This document shows, piece after piece, positions 8,022 to 15,915 of a stretch of 20,034 nt of DNA; within the stretch, counting starts at the first letter, position 1; each line of letters starts with the position of its first letter. Below the pieces are notes generated by a model that did not search any database, was not told where the DNA came from, and was given only the letters and a program-made list of their open reading frames with translations. The stretch is taken from NCBI GenBank assembly GCA_900539645.1, contig UQCY01000021.1, positions 1 through 20,034 on the forward strand. Direction: 5' to 3'. Origin of the DNA: an uncultured Clostridium sp. GTDB taxonomy: Bacteria; Bacillota; Clostridia; Peptostreptococcales; Peptostreptococcaceae. Made by a program: the position numbers and the translations under genes.

Positions 8022-8813
8022 ATGGGAGAAGTAATAGTTATAACTTCAGGTAAGGGTGGAGTTGGAAAAACAACAACAGTTGCAAATGTAGGGACTGCAC
8101 TAAGTCTTAGAGGTAAAAAAACAGTTGTTTTAGATGCAGATATCGGTCTTAGAAATCTAGATGTTGTAATGGGACTTGAAAACAGAATAGTTTACGACAT
8201 AGTAGACGTTGTAGAAGGTGTTTGTAAATTAAAACAAGCTTTAATAAAAGATAAAAGATTTGAAAATCTATACTTAATTCCAGCAGCACAGACTAGAGAT
8301 AAAAATGCAGTATCTCCAGAACAGATGAAAGAACTATGTGATCAGCTTAGAGAAAGCTTTGACTATGTATTAATAGATTGTCCAGCAGGTATTGAAAGAG
8401 GATTCAAAAACGCTATTGCTGGAGCAGATAGAGCTATAGTAATAACAAACCCAGAAGTATCTGCTGTTAGAGATGCTGATAGAATAATTGGATTACTTGA
8501 AGCAAATGAAATAACAGATGTAAAATTAGCTATAAATAGAGTTAGATACGATATGGTAGAGCGTGGAGATATGATGGGCAAAGAAGATATAGTTGAAATA
8601 TTACGGATAGAATTATTAGGAATAATTCCTGATGATGAGGCTGTAATAATTTCTACAAATAAAGGTGAAGCAGCTATAATGGATCCAAAATCAAAAGCTG
8701 GTCAGGCTTATAAAAATATAGCTGCAAGAATAATAGGAGAAGAAGTACCTCTATTAGATTTAAGAGTAGAAGAAACCTTCCTTCAGAAATTAAAAAGAGT
8801 TTTTTCGAAATAG
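8022..8813 (+). CDS. minD: Septum site-determining protein MinD (membrane ATPase)
   Basis: ParA/MinD family ATPase that dimerises on the membrane with ATP, recruits MinC and is released by MinE. The deviant Walker A motif GKGGVGKTT is at residues 10-18 with the signature Lys11. DADIGLRNLDVVMG follows around 38-51, and the ADP-binding DCPAG motif lies near 117-121. The C-terminal amphipathic membrane helix is present (FLQKLKRVF). The 263 residues match the family. I place the start at ATG 8022, where AGAGGTGAA (8009-8017) gives correct spacing. The in-frame GTG at 8013 lies inside that ribosome binding site and is unlikely to be used. minE follows after 21 bases. Confidence 0.97.
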   Translation: MGEVIVITSGKGGVGKTTTVANVGTALSLRGKKTVVLDADIGLRNLDVVMGLENRIVYDIVDVVEGVCKLKQALIKDKRFENLYLIPAAQTRDKNAVSPEQMKELCDQLRESFDYVLIDCPAGIERGFKNAIAGADRAIVITNPEVSAVRDADRIIGLLEANEITDVKLAINRVRYDMVERGDMMGKEDIVEILRIELLGIIPDDEAVIISTNKGEAAIMDPKSKAGQAYKNIAARIIGEEVPLLDLRVEETFLQKLKRVFSK

Positions 8814-8834
8814 GTAAGTAGGGGGGAGTAATAA

Positions 8835-9116
8835 ATGTTCGATATATTTAAAAGTTTCTCAAATGATAAAAAATCAAGTAAAAATATAGCTAAAGAAAGA
8901 TTAAAGCTTGTATTAGTTCATGACAGAGTAGACTGTTCTCCTGAGCTTATAGAATTAATACAGCGGGATATAATTGAAGTTATATCTAAATATGCTGAAA
9001 TAGACAAAGACGGACTTGAAATAAAAATGTCTAAATGTAGAGGTGAGGATACTGACAAACCAGTATCTGCACTTGTAGCAAATATACCTTTAAAAGCTTT
9101 AAAGGGAAGAAAATAA
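8835..9116 (+). CDS. minE: Cell division topological specificity factor MinE
   Basis: Short protein (93 residues, family about 80-95) that stimulates MinD ATPase and drives MinCD dynamics. The N-terminal membrane-targeting stretch (FDIFKSF) is followed by the anti-MinCD helix/strand segment with AKERLKLVLVHDR (about 19-31), a highly diagnostic MinE motif. The C-terminal topological-specificity domain follows, with SPELIELIQRDIIEVISKY and a closing strand with ALVANIPLK. The ATG at 8835 has a strong GGGGGGAG (8821-8828) site. B. subtilis lacks MinE and many Clostridia have it, so its presence implies a dynamic Min system here. 53 bases separate it from rodA. Confidence 0.95.
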   Translation: MFDIFKSFSNDKKSSKNIAKERLKLVLVHDRVDCSPELIELIQRDIIEVISKYAEIDKDGLEIKMSKCRGEDTDKPVSALVANIPLKALKGRK

Positions 9117-9169
9117 ATAATCAGGTCTTAGTTTAAGTCATAAGCTTAAATTAAAAGGACGGTGATTTT

Positions 9170-10297
9170 TTGGTAAATTACAAATCTAGTTTAAAATTAA
9201 TTAAACAGTTAGACTGGAAATTAATTGCTATAGTTCTGACTATATTTGGATTTGGATTGGTTATACTTAGTAGTGCGACTCATTTAAATACAAATTCAAC
9301 TAAAGCATTATTCCAGTTAGGAAAGCAGTGCGCAGCTTTTGGACTTGGTGCAATGGTAATAGGTATAATCTTACTATTTGACTATACTCTTATAGGTAAA
9401 CACTATAAAGAGTTATATCTTATAAGCCTTATACTTCTTGCAGTAGTCCTTATACCAGGTATAGGAGCTGAAAGAGGTGGAGCTAGATCATGGTTAAATC
9501 TTGGTCCTCTAGACCTTCAGACTTCGGAAATAGTAAAATTAACGTTTATATTGAGCTATGCAAAAATAGTTGAATCTAAAAGAGATAGACTTAGAACAAT
9601 AAAAGATATAATGCCGTTAATTATATATGCTTTACCATTCTTAGGTCTATTACTTGCTCAGCCAGACCTTGGTACAGCACTAGTTTTTATGTGTATAATT
9701 GCAGCTATGGTATTTACAGCTGGATTAGACGGTAAAATTATAAAAAGAGCGATAATTATAGTAGTCGCTTTAATGCCTATTATGTATATGCTTATGGCAG
9801 ATCATCAGAAACAGAGAATAGAAGCATTCTTACATCCTGAGGATATAACTTTAAAAGGTAACTATCAGGTAATGCAGTCGCTTATAGCCATAGGCTCAGG
9901 TGGTGTAACTGGTAAAGGACTTTATCAGGGAAGTCAGAACCAGGAAGATTTCTTACCTGTACAGGACTCTGACTTTATATTCGCTGTTGTTGGTGAAGAA
10001 CTTGGTGTCATAGGGATGGTATTCTTAATAGGTTTATATATAGCCTTTATATTTAGGCTAATATATGCAGCACAACAAGCGAGGGACTTCTACGGAACGT
10101 TAATTGTAATTGGAGTTCTAGGAATGTTTGGTTATCAGATTATCCAGAATATAGGTATGACAGTTGCAGTTATACCGGTAACAGGGGTAACACTTCCATT
10201 TGTCAGCTATGGAGGAAGTTCTATGCTGACATCTATGGCAAACCTTGGACTTGTTATGAATGTCTACATGAGAAGAAAGAAAATTAACTTTGGTTAA
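9170..10297 (+). CDS. rodA: SEDS peptidoglycan glycosyltransferase RodA
   Basis: Polytopic SEDS protein (375 residues, about ten membrane segments) that polymerises lipid II glycan strands for elongation with PBP2 encoded upstream. Diagnostic SEDS sequences are present: ERGGARSWLNLGP (about 102-114), AQPDLGTAL (about 164-172), the extracellular catalytic loop FLPVQDSDFIFAVVGEELG with Asp266 and Asp268, and the C-terminal VIPVTGVTLPFVSYGGSS. The Asp in the DFIF motif is the conserved catalytic one in the family. The start is TTG at 9170, with GGACGGTGAT (9157-9166) just upstream and no in-frame ATG nearby. A perfect hairpin terminator begins 6 bases after the stop. RodA rather than FtsW is preferred because of its place beside mreBCD, pbp2 and min genes. 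Confidence 0.95.
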   Translation: MVNYKSSLKLIKQLDWKLIAIVLTIFGFGLVILSSATHLNTNSTKALFQLGKQCAAFGLGAMVIGIILLFDYTLIGKHYKELYLISLILLAVVLIPGIGAERGGARSWLNLGPLDLQTSEIVKLTFILSYAKIVESKRDRLRTIKDIMPLIIYALPFLGLLLAQPDLGTALVFMCIIAAMVFTAGLDGKIIKRAIIIVVALMPIMYMLMADHQKQRIEAFLHPEDITLKGNYQVMQSLIAIGSGGVTGKGLYQGSQNQEDFLPVQDSDFIFAVVGEELGVIGMVFLIGLYIAFIFRLIYAAQQARDFYGTLIVIGVLGMFGYQIIQNIGMTVAVIPVTGVTLPFVSYGGSSMLTSMANLGLVMNVYMRRKKINFG

Positions 10298-10302
10298 AAA
10301 TA

Positions 10303-10336
10303 AAAAAGATGCCTTAATTTTTTAAGGCATCTTTTT
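10303..10336. terminator. Bidirectional intrinsic terminator between rodA and the flavodiiron gene
   Basis: A perfect 15-bp inverted repeat, AAAAAGATGCCTTAA (10303-10317) and TTAAGGCATCTTTTT (10322-10336), has a four-base TTTT loop. T-runs occur at the exit in both directions. It lies 6 bases after the rodA stop and 13 bases beyond the stop of the convergent minus-strand gene, so one hairpin serves both transcripts. Confidence 0.93.
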
Positions 10337-10348
10337 ATTTCTTTTTAT

Positions 10349-11551
10349 TTATTCAAATATTCTTATATTCTTAGCAAAGTTTGCACCGAATTCGAAGCAA
10401 TCTTCAAATGTTTCTTCTGATGGGAAGAATTTCTTTTTAAGTGGATCTAAAGGAGTTTTAAATCCTACAGCCTTAGCATTTGCATGAGCTATAGCTAAAC
10501 CTTCACCACTCCATCCGTAAGAACCAAATACTGCAGCAAATTTACCAGCATTTGCAACTGGGTCAACTATTGAGAAGAAGTCCCACATAGGTTTAACCAT
10601 AGTTTTGTTTATTGTTGGAGAACCAAGCATAACACCTTTAGAAGATATTAACTCGTCATGAACTTTGTCAAGAGGAGTAGTTTCTAAGTCAAATAATTCA
10701 ACTTCCATACCTTCTGATTCAAGACCTTTAGCTATTTCTTTAGACATGGCTAAAGTATTTCCGTAAGCTGATAAGTAGAATATACTAACTTTATCTTTTT
10801 TAGTTGCTGCAACAGCATCTTTAGACCATTTAGTGTACATTGCTATAGCATGACCAAGATTTCTATCTAATATTGGACCATGAGAAGTTAATATTGTATC
10901 GAAATCTAAGTTTAATGATTTAACTTTATCTAAAGCAGTTAAAACATGTTTAGCAAATGGTTTTACTATGCAATCGTAGTAAACTTTATTAGCTTTGTGG
11001 TAGTCAGCGTGTACTATGTCATCTAGATGAACACAAGCGTAATGAGCACCGAAAGCATCACAAGTAAATAGAACTTTATCATATTCATCATAAGTGAACA
11101 TTGTATCTACCCAATGAAGGAATGGTGCGTGTATGAAAGTAAGAGTTCTTTTACCTATATTAAGAGTTTCTCCATCAGCTACAACGTGGCATTTGAATTC
11201 TCTATTTATCTGGCTATCTAAGTAAAGTTTAGCTGGTCTAGTACAATAAACTTCTATGTTAGGGTTTAAGTCAAGTAAAGCTTTAAGACTTCCTGCGTGG
11301 TCTGGTTCTGTATGATGAACTACTACATAGTCTATATCAGCTATATCAGTTACTTCTTTTAAATTAGATAAAAATTCATCCTGGAATTCTTTCTTAGCTG
11401 TATCGAAAAGAACAGTTTTTTCATCCTTTATAAGGTAAGAATTGTAAGTTGTACCGAATTCAGTTTCCATTATTATATCGAAAACCTGAAGATCTTTATC
11501 AGTTACCCCTGTATAATAAAGATCTTTTTTTATTTCAAAAGTATTTGCCAT
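10349..11551 (-). CDS. fprA: Flavodiiron protein (A-type flavoprotein, FprA-like O2/NO reductase)
   Basis: Soluble cytoplasmic enzyme that reduces O2 to water and/or NO to N2O, protecting anaerobes. The metallo-beta-lactamase-like domain (about 1-250) holds the full diiron ligand set: H80-x-E82-x-D84-H85, H146, D165 and H224. A flavodoxin domain follows (about 253-400), with the FMN phosphate loop around SAYGNT and later GSPTINKT and GSYGWSGEG. Its 400 residues match the minimal FprA form; no rubredoxin or reductase domain is fused, so a separate electron donor is needed. I choose the ATG at 11551 because AGAGGAGGT lies 10 bases upstream; an in-frame ATG at 11596 has no such site. Monocistronic, convergent to rodA. 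O2 versus NO preference cannot be read from sequence. Confidence 0.95.
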   Translation of the reverse strand: MANTFEIKKDLYYTGVTDKDLQVFDIIMETEFGTTYNSYLIKDEKTVLFDTAKKEFQDEFLSNLKEVTDIADIDYVVVHHTEPDHAGSLKALLDLNPNIEVYCTRPAKLYLDSQINREFKCHVVADGETLNIGKRTLTFIHAPFLHWVDTMFTYDEYDKVLFTCDAFGAHYACVHLDDIVHADYHKANKVYYDCIVKPFAKHVLTALDKVKSLNLDFDTILTSHGPILDRNLGHAIAMYTKWSKDAVAATKKDKVSIFYLSAYGNTLAMSKEIAKGLESEGMEVELFDLETTPLDKVHDELISSKGVMLGSPTINKTMVKPMWDFFSIVDPVANAGKFAAVFGSYGWSGEGLAIAHANAKAVGFKTPLDPLKKKFFPSEETFEDCFEFGANFAKNIRIFE

Positions 11552-11634
11552 TTTGAAAATTACCTCCTCTATTTTATATTTATTTAACAAAAGCAAAAGC
11601 TTTTAAAGAATCAAAATAAATTATTTATATATAC

Positions 11635-11661
11635 ATTATAACATATCTTCGAATTCGTCAA
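11635..11661 (-). promoter_or_regulatory. Candidate sigma-A promoter for the flavodiiron gene
   Basis: On the minus strand TTGACG (11661-11656) is followed, after a short 15-base spacer, by TATAAT (11640-11635) with the extended element TG one base upstream. The start point would be near 11628, about 75 bases before the ATG. The extended -10 compensates for the short spacer. Confidence 0.55.
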
Positions 11662-11701
11662 TTTGAAATTTTATAAAAGATTAACCTTAACAATTTTATA
11701 A

Positions 11702-11730
11702 TGGAAAATAGTATTTTATAATTGTATAAT
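11702..11730 (+). promoter_or_regulatory. Candidate promoter for the radical SAM operon
   Basis: TGGAAA (4 of 6 consensus bases, 11702-11707), a 17-base spacer and TATAAT (11725-11730). It would give a leader of about 145 bases before the ATG at 11882. Other TATAAT boxes nearby lack a matching -35. Confidence 0.3.
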
Positions 11731-11881
11731 ATAATAAAGAGTGTTAAAGTAGGAATACTATAAAATATTTTCAATTATCGATGTTAAATTGAGATAATAA
11801 TATCAAATAAAAGTGAAATATAATTTAGTTTCAAAATAATAAACTTAAACAAATAATAATTGCGGAGGATATATAGAATTT

Positions 11882-13726
11882 ATGGAAAAAGTAGATTTAA
11901 AAAGAATTTTGAAAAAAGTTGAAAAGCCAGCTAGATATCTTGGAAACGAAATAAATGCTGTACACAAAGATACAAGTAATCCAGAGCTTGTAAGATATGC
12001 ACATTGTTTCCCAGACCTTTATGAAGTTGGAATGAGTCATCTTGGAAGTCATATACTATATGATGTAATCAACAAAGAAGAAAGAGTATTCTGTGAAAGA
12101 GTATACGCTCCACAGGTGGATATGGAAGAAAAAATGAGAGAAAATAACATACCACTATTTGGATTAGAGTCAAGAGAATCTATAAGACACTTTGACATAG
12201 TTGCGTTTACTCTACAGTACGAACTTTGCTATACAAATATACTTAATATGTTAGATTTAGCAGGGATACCTCTTTTAAAAGAAGATAGAAAAGAAGGAGA
12301 TCCATTTGTACTTGTTGGAGGTTCTTGCGCTTACAACAGTGAACCTATGACTGACTTCATCGACGCAGCACTTCTTGGTGAAGGTGAAGAGATGAATATA
12401 GAAGTAATAAACGAATACAAAGCTTGGAAAAAAAGTGGAGAGCCTAGAGAAAAATTCTTAGAAAGAATAGCTAAAATAGAAGGTGTATATGTACCTTCAT
12501 TCTACGACGTAGAATACAATGAAGACCAGACAGTAAAAAGCGTAACTCCAAATAGAGAATGCGCAAATCCACATCCAAGAAAAAGAATAATAAGAGATAT
12601 GAATAAGGTTGAATATCCAGAAAGATTCATAGTTCCTTATATAGATACAGTACACGACAGAATAGTACTTGAAATATTCAGAGGATGTACAAGAGGATGT
12701 CGTTTCTGTCAGGCTGGTATGATATACAGACCTATAAGAGAAAAGAACTTTGCTAGATTAAAAGAAATACTAGAAAAACTTATAAAAACAACTGGATACG
12801 ATGAAATATCACTAGTATCTCTAAGTACAAGTGACTACAGCCAGTTAGCTGAATTAACAGACTACTTAGTTGAAGAATACGCAAGCAAAAATGTTGGTAT
12901 ATCACTACCTTCTTTAAGATTAGACAACTTCTCTATGGAAATAGCTAACAAAATACAGAAAGTTAGAAAAAGTGGTCTAACATTTGCACCAGAAGCAGGA
13001 TCTCAGAGATTAAGAGACGTTATAAACAAAGGTATAACAGAAGAAGACTTAACTAGAGCTTCAAGACAGGCATTTGAAATGGGATGGAACAACATAAAAC
13101 TATACTTTATGATAGGTCTTCCAACAGAAAATTACGATGATTTAGATGGAATATCTGACTTAGCTTATGAAGTTGTAGATATATACAAAGATGTTCATAA
13201 TGGAAAATTCAAAGGAAAATTTAATGTAACAGTTAGTACATCTACATTTGTACCTAAGCCATTCACACCATTCCAGTGGAATCCACAGGACATGAAATCT
13301 AGCGTAATAGAAAAACAGAGACACTTAGTTAGAAAACTTAAAAATAGAAACATAACTTACAACTACCATGATTCAGATACAAGTTTAATGGAAGCTGTAT
13401 TTGCAAGAGGAGATAGAAGATTAGGTAAAGTACTTCTAAGAGCACATGAATTAGGTGCTAAATTCGATGGTTGGGATGAACACTTCGATTTAGAAATATG
13501 GAAACAAGCTATGGAAGAATGTGGACTAGACATATCATTCTACGCTCACAGAACTAGAGAATTAGATGAAGTATTCCCTTGGGATCATATAGATGTAGGA
13601 GTAAGCAAAAAATTCTTAATAAGAGAAGCTGAAAAAGCATTAAAAGGAGAAATAACACCAGACTGTAGAAAAGGATGTAACGGTTGTGGAATAAATGTAC
13701 ACGATATAGGAAGGGGACTTTGCTAA
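11882..13726 (+). CDS. B12-binding-domain radical SAM protein (TIGR03960 type)
   Basis: A 614-residue radical SAM protein of unassigned reaction. The N-terminal 200 or so residues form the cobalamin-binding-like Rossmann region (IVAFTLQYELCYTN and FVLVGGSCAYNSEPM are visible). The radical SAM core carries the iron-sulfur motif C269-x3-C273-x2-C276 within RGCTRGCRFCQAG and continues to about residue 480 (VSLSTSDYSQL, FAPEAGSQRLR, KLYFMIGLPTE). The C-terminal part ends in a second cluster, C595-x3-C599-x2-C602, plus C614. The ATG at 11882 is preceded by GGAGG (11864-11868), with long 13-base spacing but no closer start. Its stop overlaps the next gene's ATG, and the pairing with a DUF2344 protein is typical of this family. 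The substrate is unknown; a tRNA/RNA modification role would be a guess. Confidence 0.9.
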   Translation: MEKVDLKRILKKVEKPARYLGNEINAVHKDTSNPELVRYAHCFPDLYEVGMSHLGSHILYDVINKEERVFCERVYAPQVDMEEKMRENNIPLFGLESRESIRHFDIVAFTLQYELCYTNILNMLDLAGIPLLKEDRKEGDPFVLVGGSCAYNSEPMTDFIDAALLGEGEEMNIEVINEYKAWKKSGEPREKFLERIAKIEGVYVPSFYDVEYNEDQTVKSVTPNRECANPHPRKRIIRDMNKVEYPERFIVPYIDTVHDRIVLEIFRGCTRGCRFCQAGMIYRPIREKNFARLKEILEKLIKTTGYDEISLVSLSTSDYSQLAELTDYLVEEYASKNVGISLPSLRLDNFSMEIANKIQKVRKSGLTFAPEAGSQRLRDVINKGITEEDLTRASRQAFEMGWNNIKLYFMIGLPTENYDDLDGISDLAYEVVDIYKDVHNGKFKGKFNVTVSTSTFVPKPFTPFQWNPQDMKSSVIEKQRHLVRKLKNRNITYNYHDSDTSLMEAVFARGDRRLGKVLLRAHELGAKFDGWDEHFDLEIWKQAMEECGLDISFYAHRTRELDEVFPWDHIDVGVSKKFLIREAEKALKGEITPDCRKGCNGCGINVHDIGRGLC

Positions 13727-14421
13727 TGAAAATAATGAGAGTAAAATTCAAAAAAGAAGGGGATATGATATACATATCTCATCTAGATTTACAGAGAACA
13801 CTTCAGAGAGCTTTTAGAAGAGCTGAAATACAGCTATGTTACTCACAGGGATTCAATCCTCATCCTAAAATGAGTTACGGTAATGCATTAGCTCTTGGAA
13901 CAGAAAGCCAGGGAGAATATGTAGATATAGAAGTAGAAGATGAATTAACAGAAAAAGAATTTTTAGAAAAAATAGCTCCAGAATTACCAGTAGGATTAGA
14001 ATTTGTAAAATGCAAAGAAATAGATAAAACTGTTCCAGCTCTATCATCAGTTATAGAATGGGGAGAATATCTATTTACTATACCTCTAGAAAGAAAACTT
14101 TCTAAGGAATTTGTAAAATCTAAAGTATTAGATTATATGGGAAAAGAAGAAATAATAATAACTAAAAAGAATAAAAAAGGTAAATTAGTAGAAGTTGATA
14201 TAAGACCGCTTATAAAAACTTTCGATGTATTAGACCTAGAAGATGATTCTCTAACTTTAAACGCTGTAATAGCAACAGGTTCAATACAGAACTTAAATAC
14301 TAATTTATTCATACCACAGATACTTTCTCTATTTGGAATAGAGTTAGATCCATTAGATGTGGATATATTAAGAAGAGATTTATACTATGTTGAAGATGGT
14401 GAGTTAGTAACTCCTCTATAA
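13726..14421 (+). CDS. Radical SAM-associated DUF2344 protein (TIGR03936 type)
   Basis: A 231-residue protein of unknown biochemical role that is typically encoded next to, or fused to, the preceding type of radical SAM protein. The N-terminal signature is clear: RVKFKKEGDMIYISHLDLQR, then LQRAFRRAEI, SQGFNPHPKMSYGNALALG (about 46-64) and a middle LPVGLEFVKCKEID block. The start is ATG at 13726, which shares its A with the upstream TAA (TAATG), and AGGAAGGGG (13708-13716) precedes it. Starting further upstream at 13684 would only add residues that overlap the radical SAM gene in another frame. The one-base overlap implies translational coupling and roughly equal amounts of the two proteins. 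Confidence 0.9.
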   Translation: MKIMRVKFKKEGDMIYISHLDLQRTLQRAFRRAEIQLCYSQGFNPHPKMSYGNALALGTESQGEYVDIEVEDELTEKEFLEKIAPELPVGLEFVKCKEIDKTVPALSSVIEWGEYLFTIPLERKLSKEFVKSKVLDYMGKEEIIITKKNKKGKLVEVDIRPLIKTFDVLDLEDDSLTLNAVIATGSIQNLNTNLFIPQILSLFGIELDPLDVDILRRDLYYVEDGELVTPL

Positions 14422-14439
14422 GATGAGAAGGTGATATTA

Positions 14440-15840
14440 TTGAAGAAAATAATAATAGAATCACTAGAATCTTCACAAAAGACAGCTATTCTAAATGAAG
14501 GAAAGCTAGAGGAAATATACATAGATAATACAATTGAAAAGAGTATAGTATCCAATATTTATAGAGGGATAGTACAAAAGGTGCTTCCTGGAATGAATGC
14601 TTGCTTTGTCGATATAGGAAAAGAAAAAAATGCATACCTTAAATTAGATAACGAAAGTAGTCTAAAAACAGGGGATGATGTTTTAGTACAGGTAATAAAA
14701 GATGAAATTGGAACAAAAGGTGCTAAAATATCTCAAGAAATAAGTTTTTCTGGAAGATATTTAGTGTACATTCCAAGTAATACTAGAGTTACTATGTCAA
14801 ATAAAATTGTCGACGAAAAAGAAAGACTTAGACTTAAAAGACTATTCTATACAAATTGTAAAAATGAAACAGGATATATAATTAGAACAGAAGCTCAGGG
14901 ATGTAGCATGTCAGACTTTAAAAATGATATAAAAGAATTAAAATCACTATATGCAAATATAGAAAAAGAGTTTAAAAGAGGAAAAGGTCCAAAACTTTTA
15001 TATACGGCTTCTGATACAGCTATAAAATATGTAAGAGATAATATATCTGACGAAATAGAACTTATCGTTACAAATGACGAAAATAAATACAATGATATTA
15101 GAGAAATCCTAAAAGAGATAGATAGAAAATATCTTGAAGTATTAAAGTTAGACAAGGATGTCGATGTATTTAATGTCTACGGTGTAGAATCTCAGTTAAA
15201 CAGATACTTATCGAAAAAAGTTTGGTTAAAGAGTGGTGGATACTTAATAATTGAAAAAACAGAGGCTCTTACGGTAATAGATGTAAATAGTGGAAAATTT
15301 ACTGGCGGAGCAAAGCTTGCTAATACAGCTATGAAAATCAATGAAGAGGCAGCTAGAGAAATAGTAAACCAAATAATTGTAAGAGATATAGCTGGGATAA
15401 TTATAGTAGACTTTATCGACGATCAGATAGTAAGCAGTTCAAAGAAAAAATTGCTCAACATAATGAAGGAAGAATTAAAAAAAGATAAAAGAAAAAGTGA
15501 AGTAAAAGGCATGACATCTTTAGGGCTTGTAGAAATTTCTAGAAGAAGGGAAAAAGAACCTTTAGAAGATTACTTCTTAAAAGACTGCAAGAGATGTGGA
15601 GCCAAATATGGAGATTTATCTTTAAATTCTATTCTTGATTTAATAGAGAAAAAAGTTATGAATATAAGTAGAAACACAGTCTACAAAAAAGTTAGATTGA
15701 TTTTTAATCCTAGTATAAAACCTAATATAATAAACAATTATATGAATATAATTAAGAGGGTAGGCCTTAAATATAGAATTGAAATAGAAATAGCAGAAAG
15801 TGCTAATATAAAAGATTTTGCAGTAGAAATTGTTAAATAA
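14440..15840 (+). CDS. rng: Ribonuclease E/G family endoribonuclease
   Basis: Single-strand endoribonuclease of the RNase G type (466 residues, close to RNase G length). An N-terminal S1-like RNA-binding region (about 30-115: IYRGIVQKVLPGMNACFVDIG) precedes the catalytic core. The Mg-binding residues are D281-x-N283 in VIDVNSGKFTGG and D324 in IIIVDFIDD, 43 residues apart as in E. coli RNase E. The zinc-link C383-K-R-C386 that supports dimerisation follows. No long scaffold extension is present. I choose TTG at 14440 because GGTGAT (14430-14435) sits four bases upstream; the in-frame GTG at 14431 lies inside that site. The gene begins 18 bases after the DUF2344 gene, so it probably shares the radical SAM operon. 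Confidence 0.93.
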   Translation: MKKIIIESLESSQKTAILNEGKLEEIYIDNTIEKSIVSNIYRGIVQKVLPGMNACFVDIGKEKNAYLKLDNESSLKTGDDVLVQVIKDEIGTKGAKISQEISFSGRYLVYIPSNTRVTMSNKIVDEKERLRLKRLFYTNCKNETGYIIRTEAQGCSMSDFKNDIKELKSLYANIEKEFKRGKGPKLLYTASDTAIKYVRDNISDEIELIVTNDENKYNDIREILKEIDRKYLEVLKLDKDVDVFNVYGVESQLNRYLSKKVWLKSGGYLIIEKTEALTVIDVNSGKFTGGAKLANTAMKINEEAAREIVNQIIVRDIAGIIIVDFIDDQIVSSSKKKLLNIMKEELKKDKRKSEVKGMTSLGLVEISRRREKEPLEDYFLKDCKRCGAKYGDLSLNSILDLIEKKVMNISRNTVYKKVRLIFNPSIKPNIINNYMNIIKRVGLKYRIEIEIAESANIKDFAVEIVK

Positions 15841-15880
15841 AAAAAATTGAAAAATTATACAAAAAATATGCAAAAAGAAG

Positions 15881-15909
15881 TTGACACTTGGCTTTTCATA
15901 ACGTATAAT
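15881..15909 (+). promoter_or_regulatory. Strong sigma-A promoter for rplU-prp-rpmA
   Basis: TTGACA (15881-15886) and TATAAT (15904-15909) are both perfect consensus hexamers with the ideal 17-base spacer. Transcription should start near 15916. This is the best promoter in the window and fits a ribosomal protein operon. Confidence 0.92.
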
Positions 15910-15915
15910 AAATAA

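Larger units (their letters stand above)
11597..11881. other. AT-rich divergent intergenic region
   Basis: This region separates the minus-strand flavodiiron gene from the plus-strand radical SAM operon. The left part holds the minus-strand promoter (11635-11661). Three plus-strand TATAAT boxes are visible (11697-11702, 11725-11730 and 11819-11824). The middle one has TGGAAA (11702-11707) 17 bases upstream and is the best candidate for the operon promoter. A 6-bp inverted repeat TCAATT/AATTGA (11771-11776 and 11787-11792) is too short to call an operator. No coding potential is seen. Confidence 0.5.

Noticed and set aside
9132..9150. TTTAAG/CTTAAA inverted repeat between minE and rodA
   Set aside because: Only six A/T-rich pairs and no U-run; too weak for a terminator or operator.
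11552..11596. ATG at 11596 (minus) as the flavodiiron start
   Set aside because: It lacks a binding site, and the added residues are not typical of FprA. AGAGGAGGT correctly precedes the ATG at 11551.
13684..13725. Earlier ATG for the DUF2344 protein
   Set aside because: It would overlap the radical SAM gene by 43 bases and add 14 non-conserved residues; TAATG at 13724-13728 with AGGAAGGGG upstream is the better start.
13554..14047. Minus-strand Leu-rich open frames opposite the radical SAM and DUF2344 genes
   Set aside because: Leucine-rich low-complexity translations are a reverse-strand effect of AT-rich coding DNA; no motifs.
14431..14439. GTG at 14431 as the rng start
   Set aside because: It lies within GGTGAT, which fits TTG at 14440; the family N terminus begins with KKIIIE.
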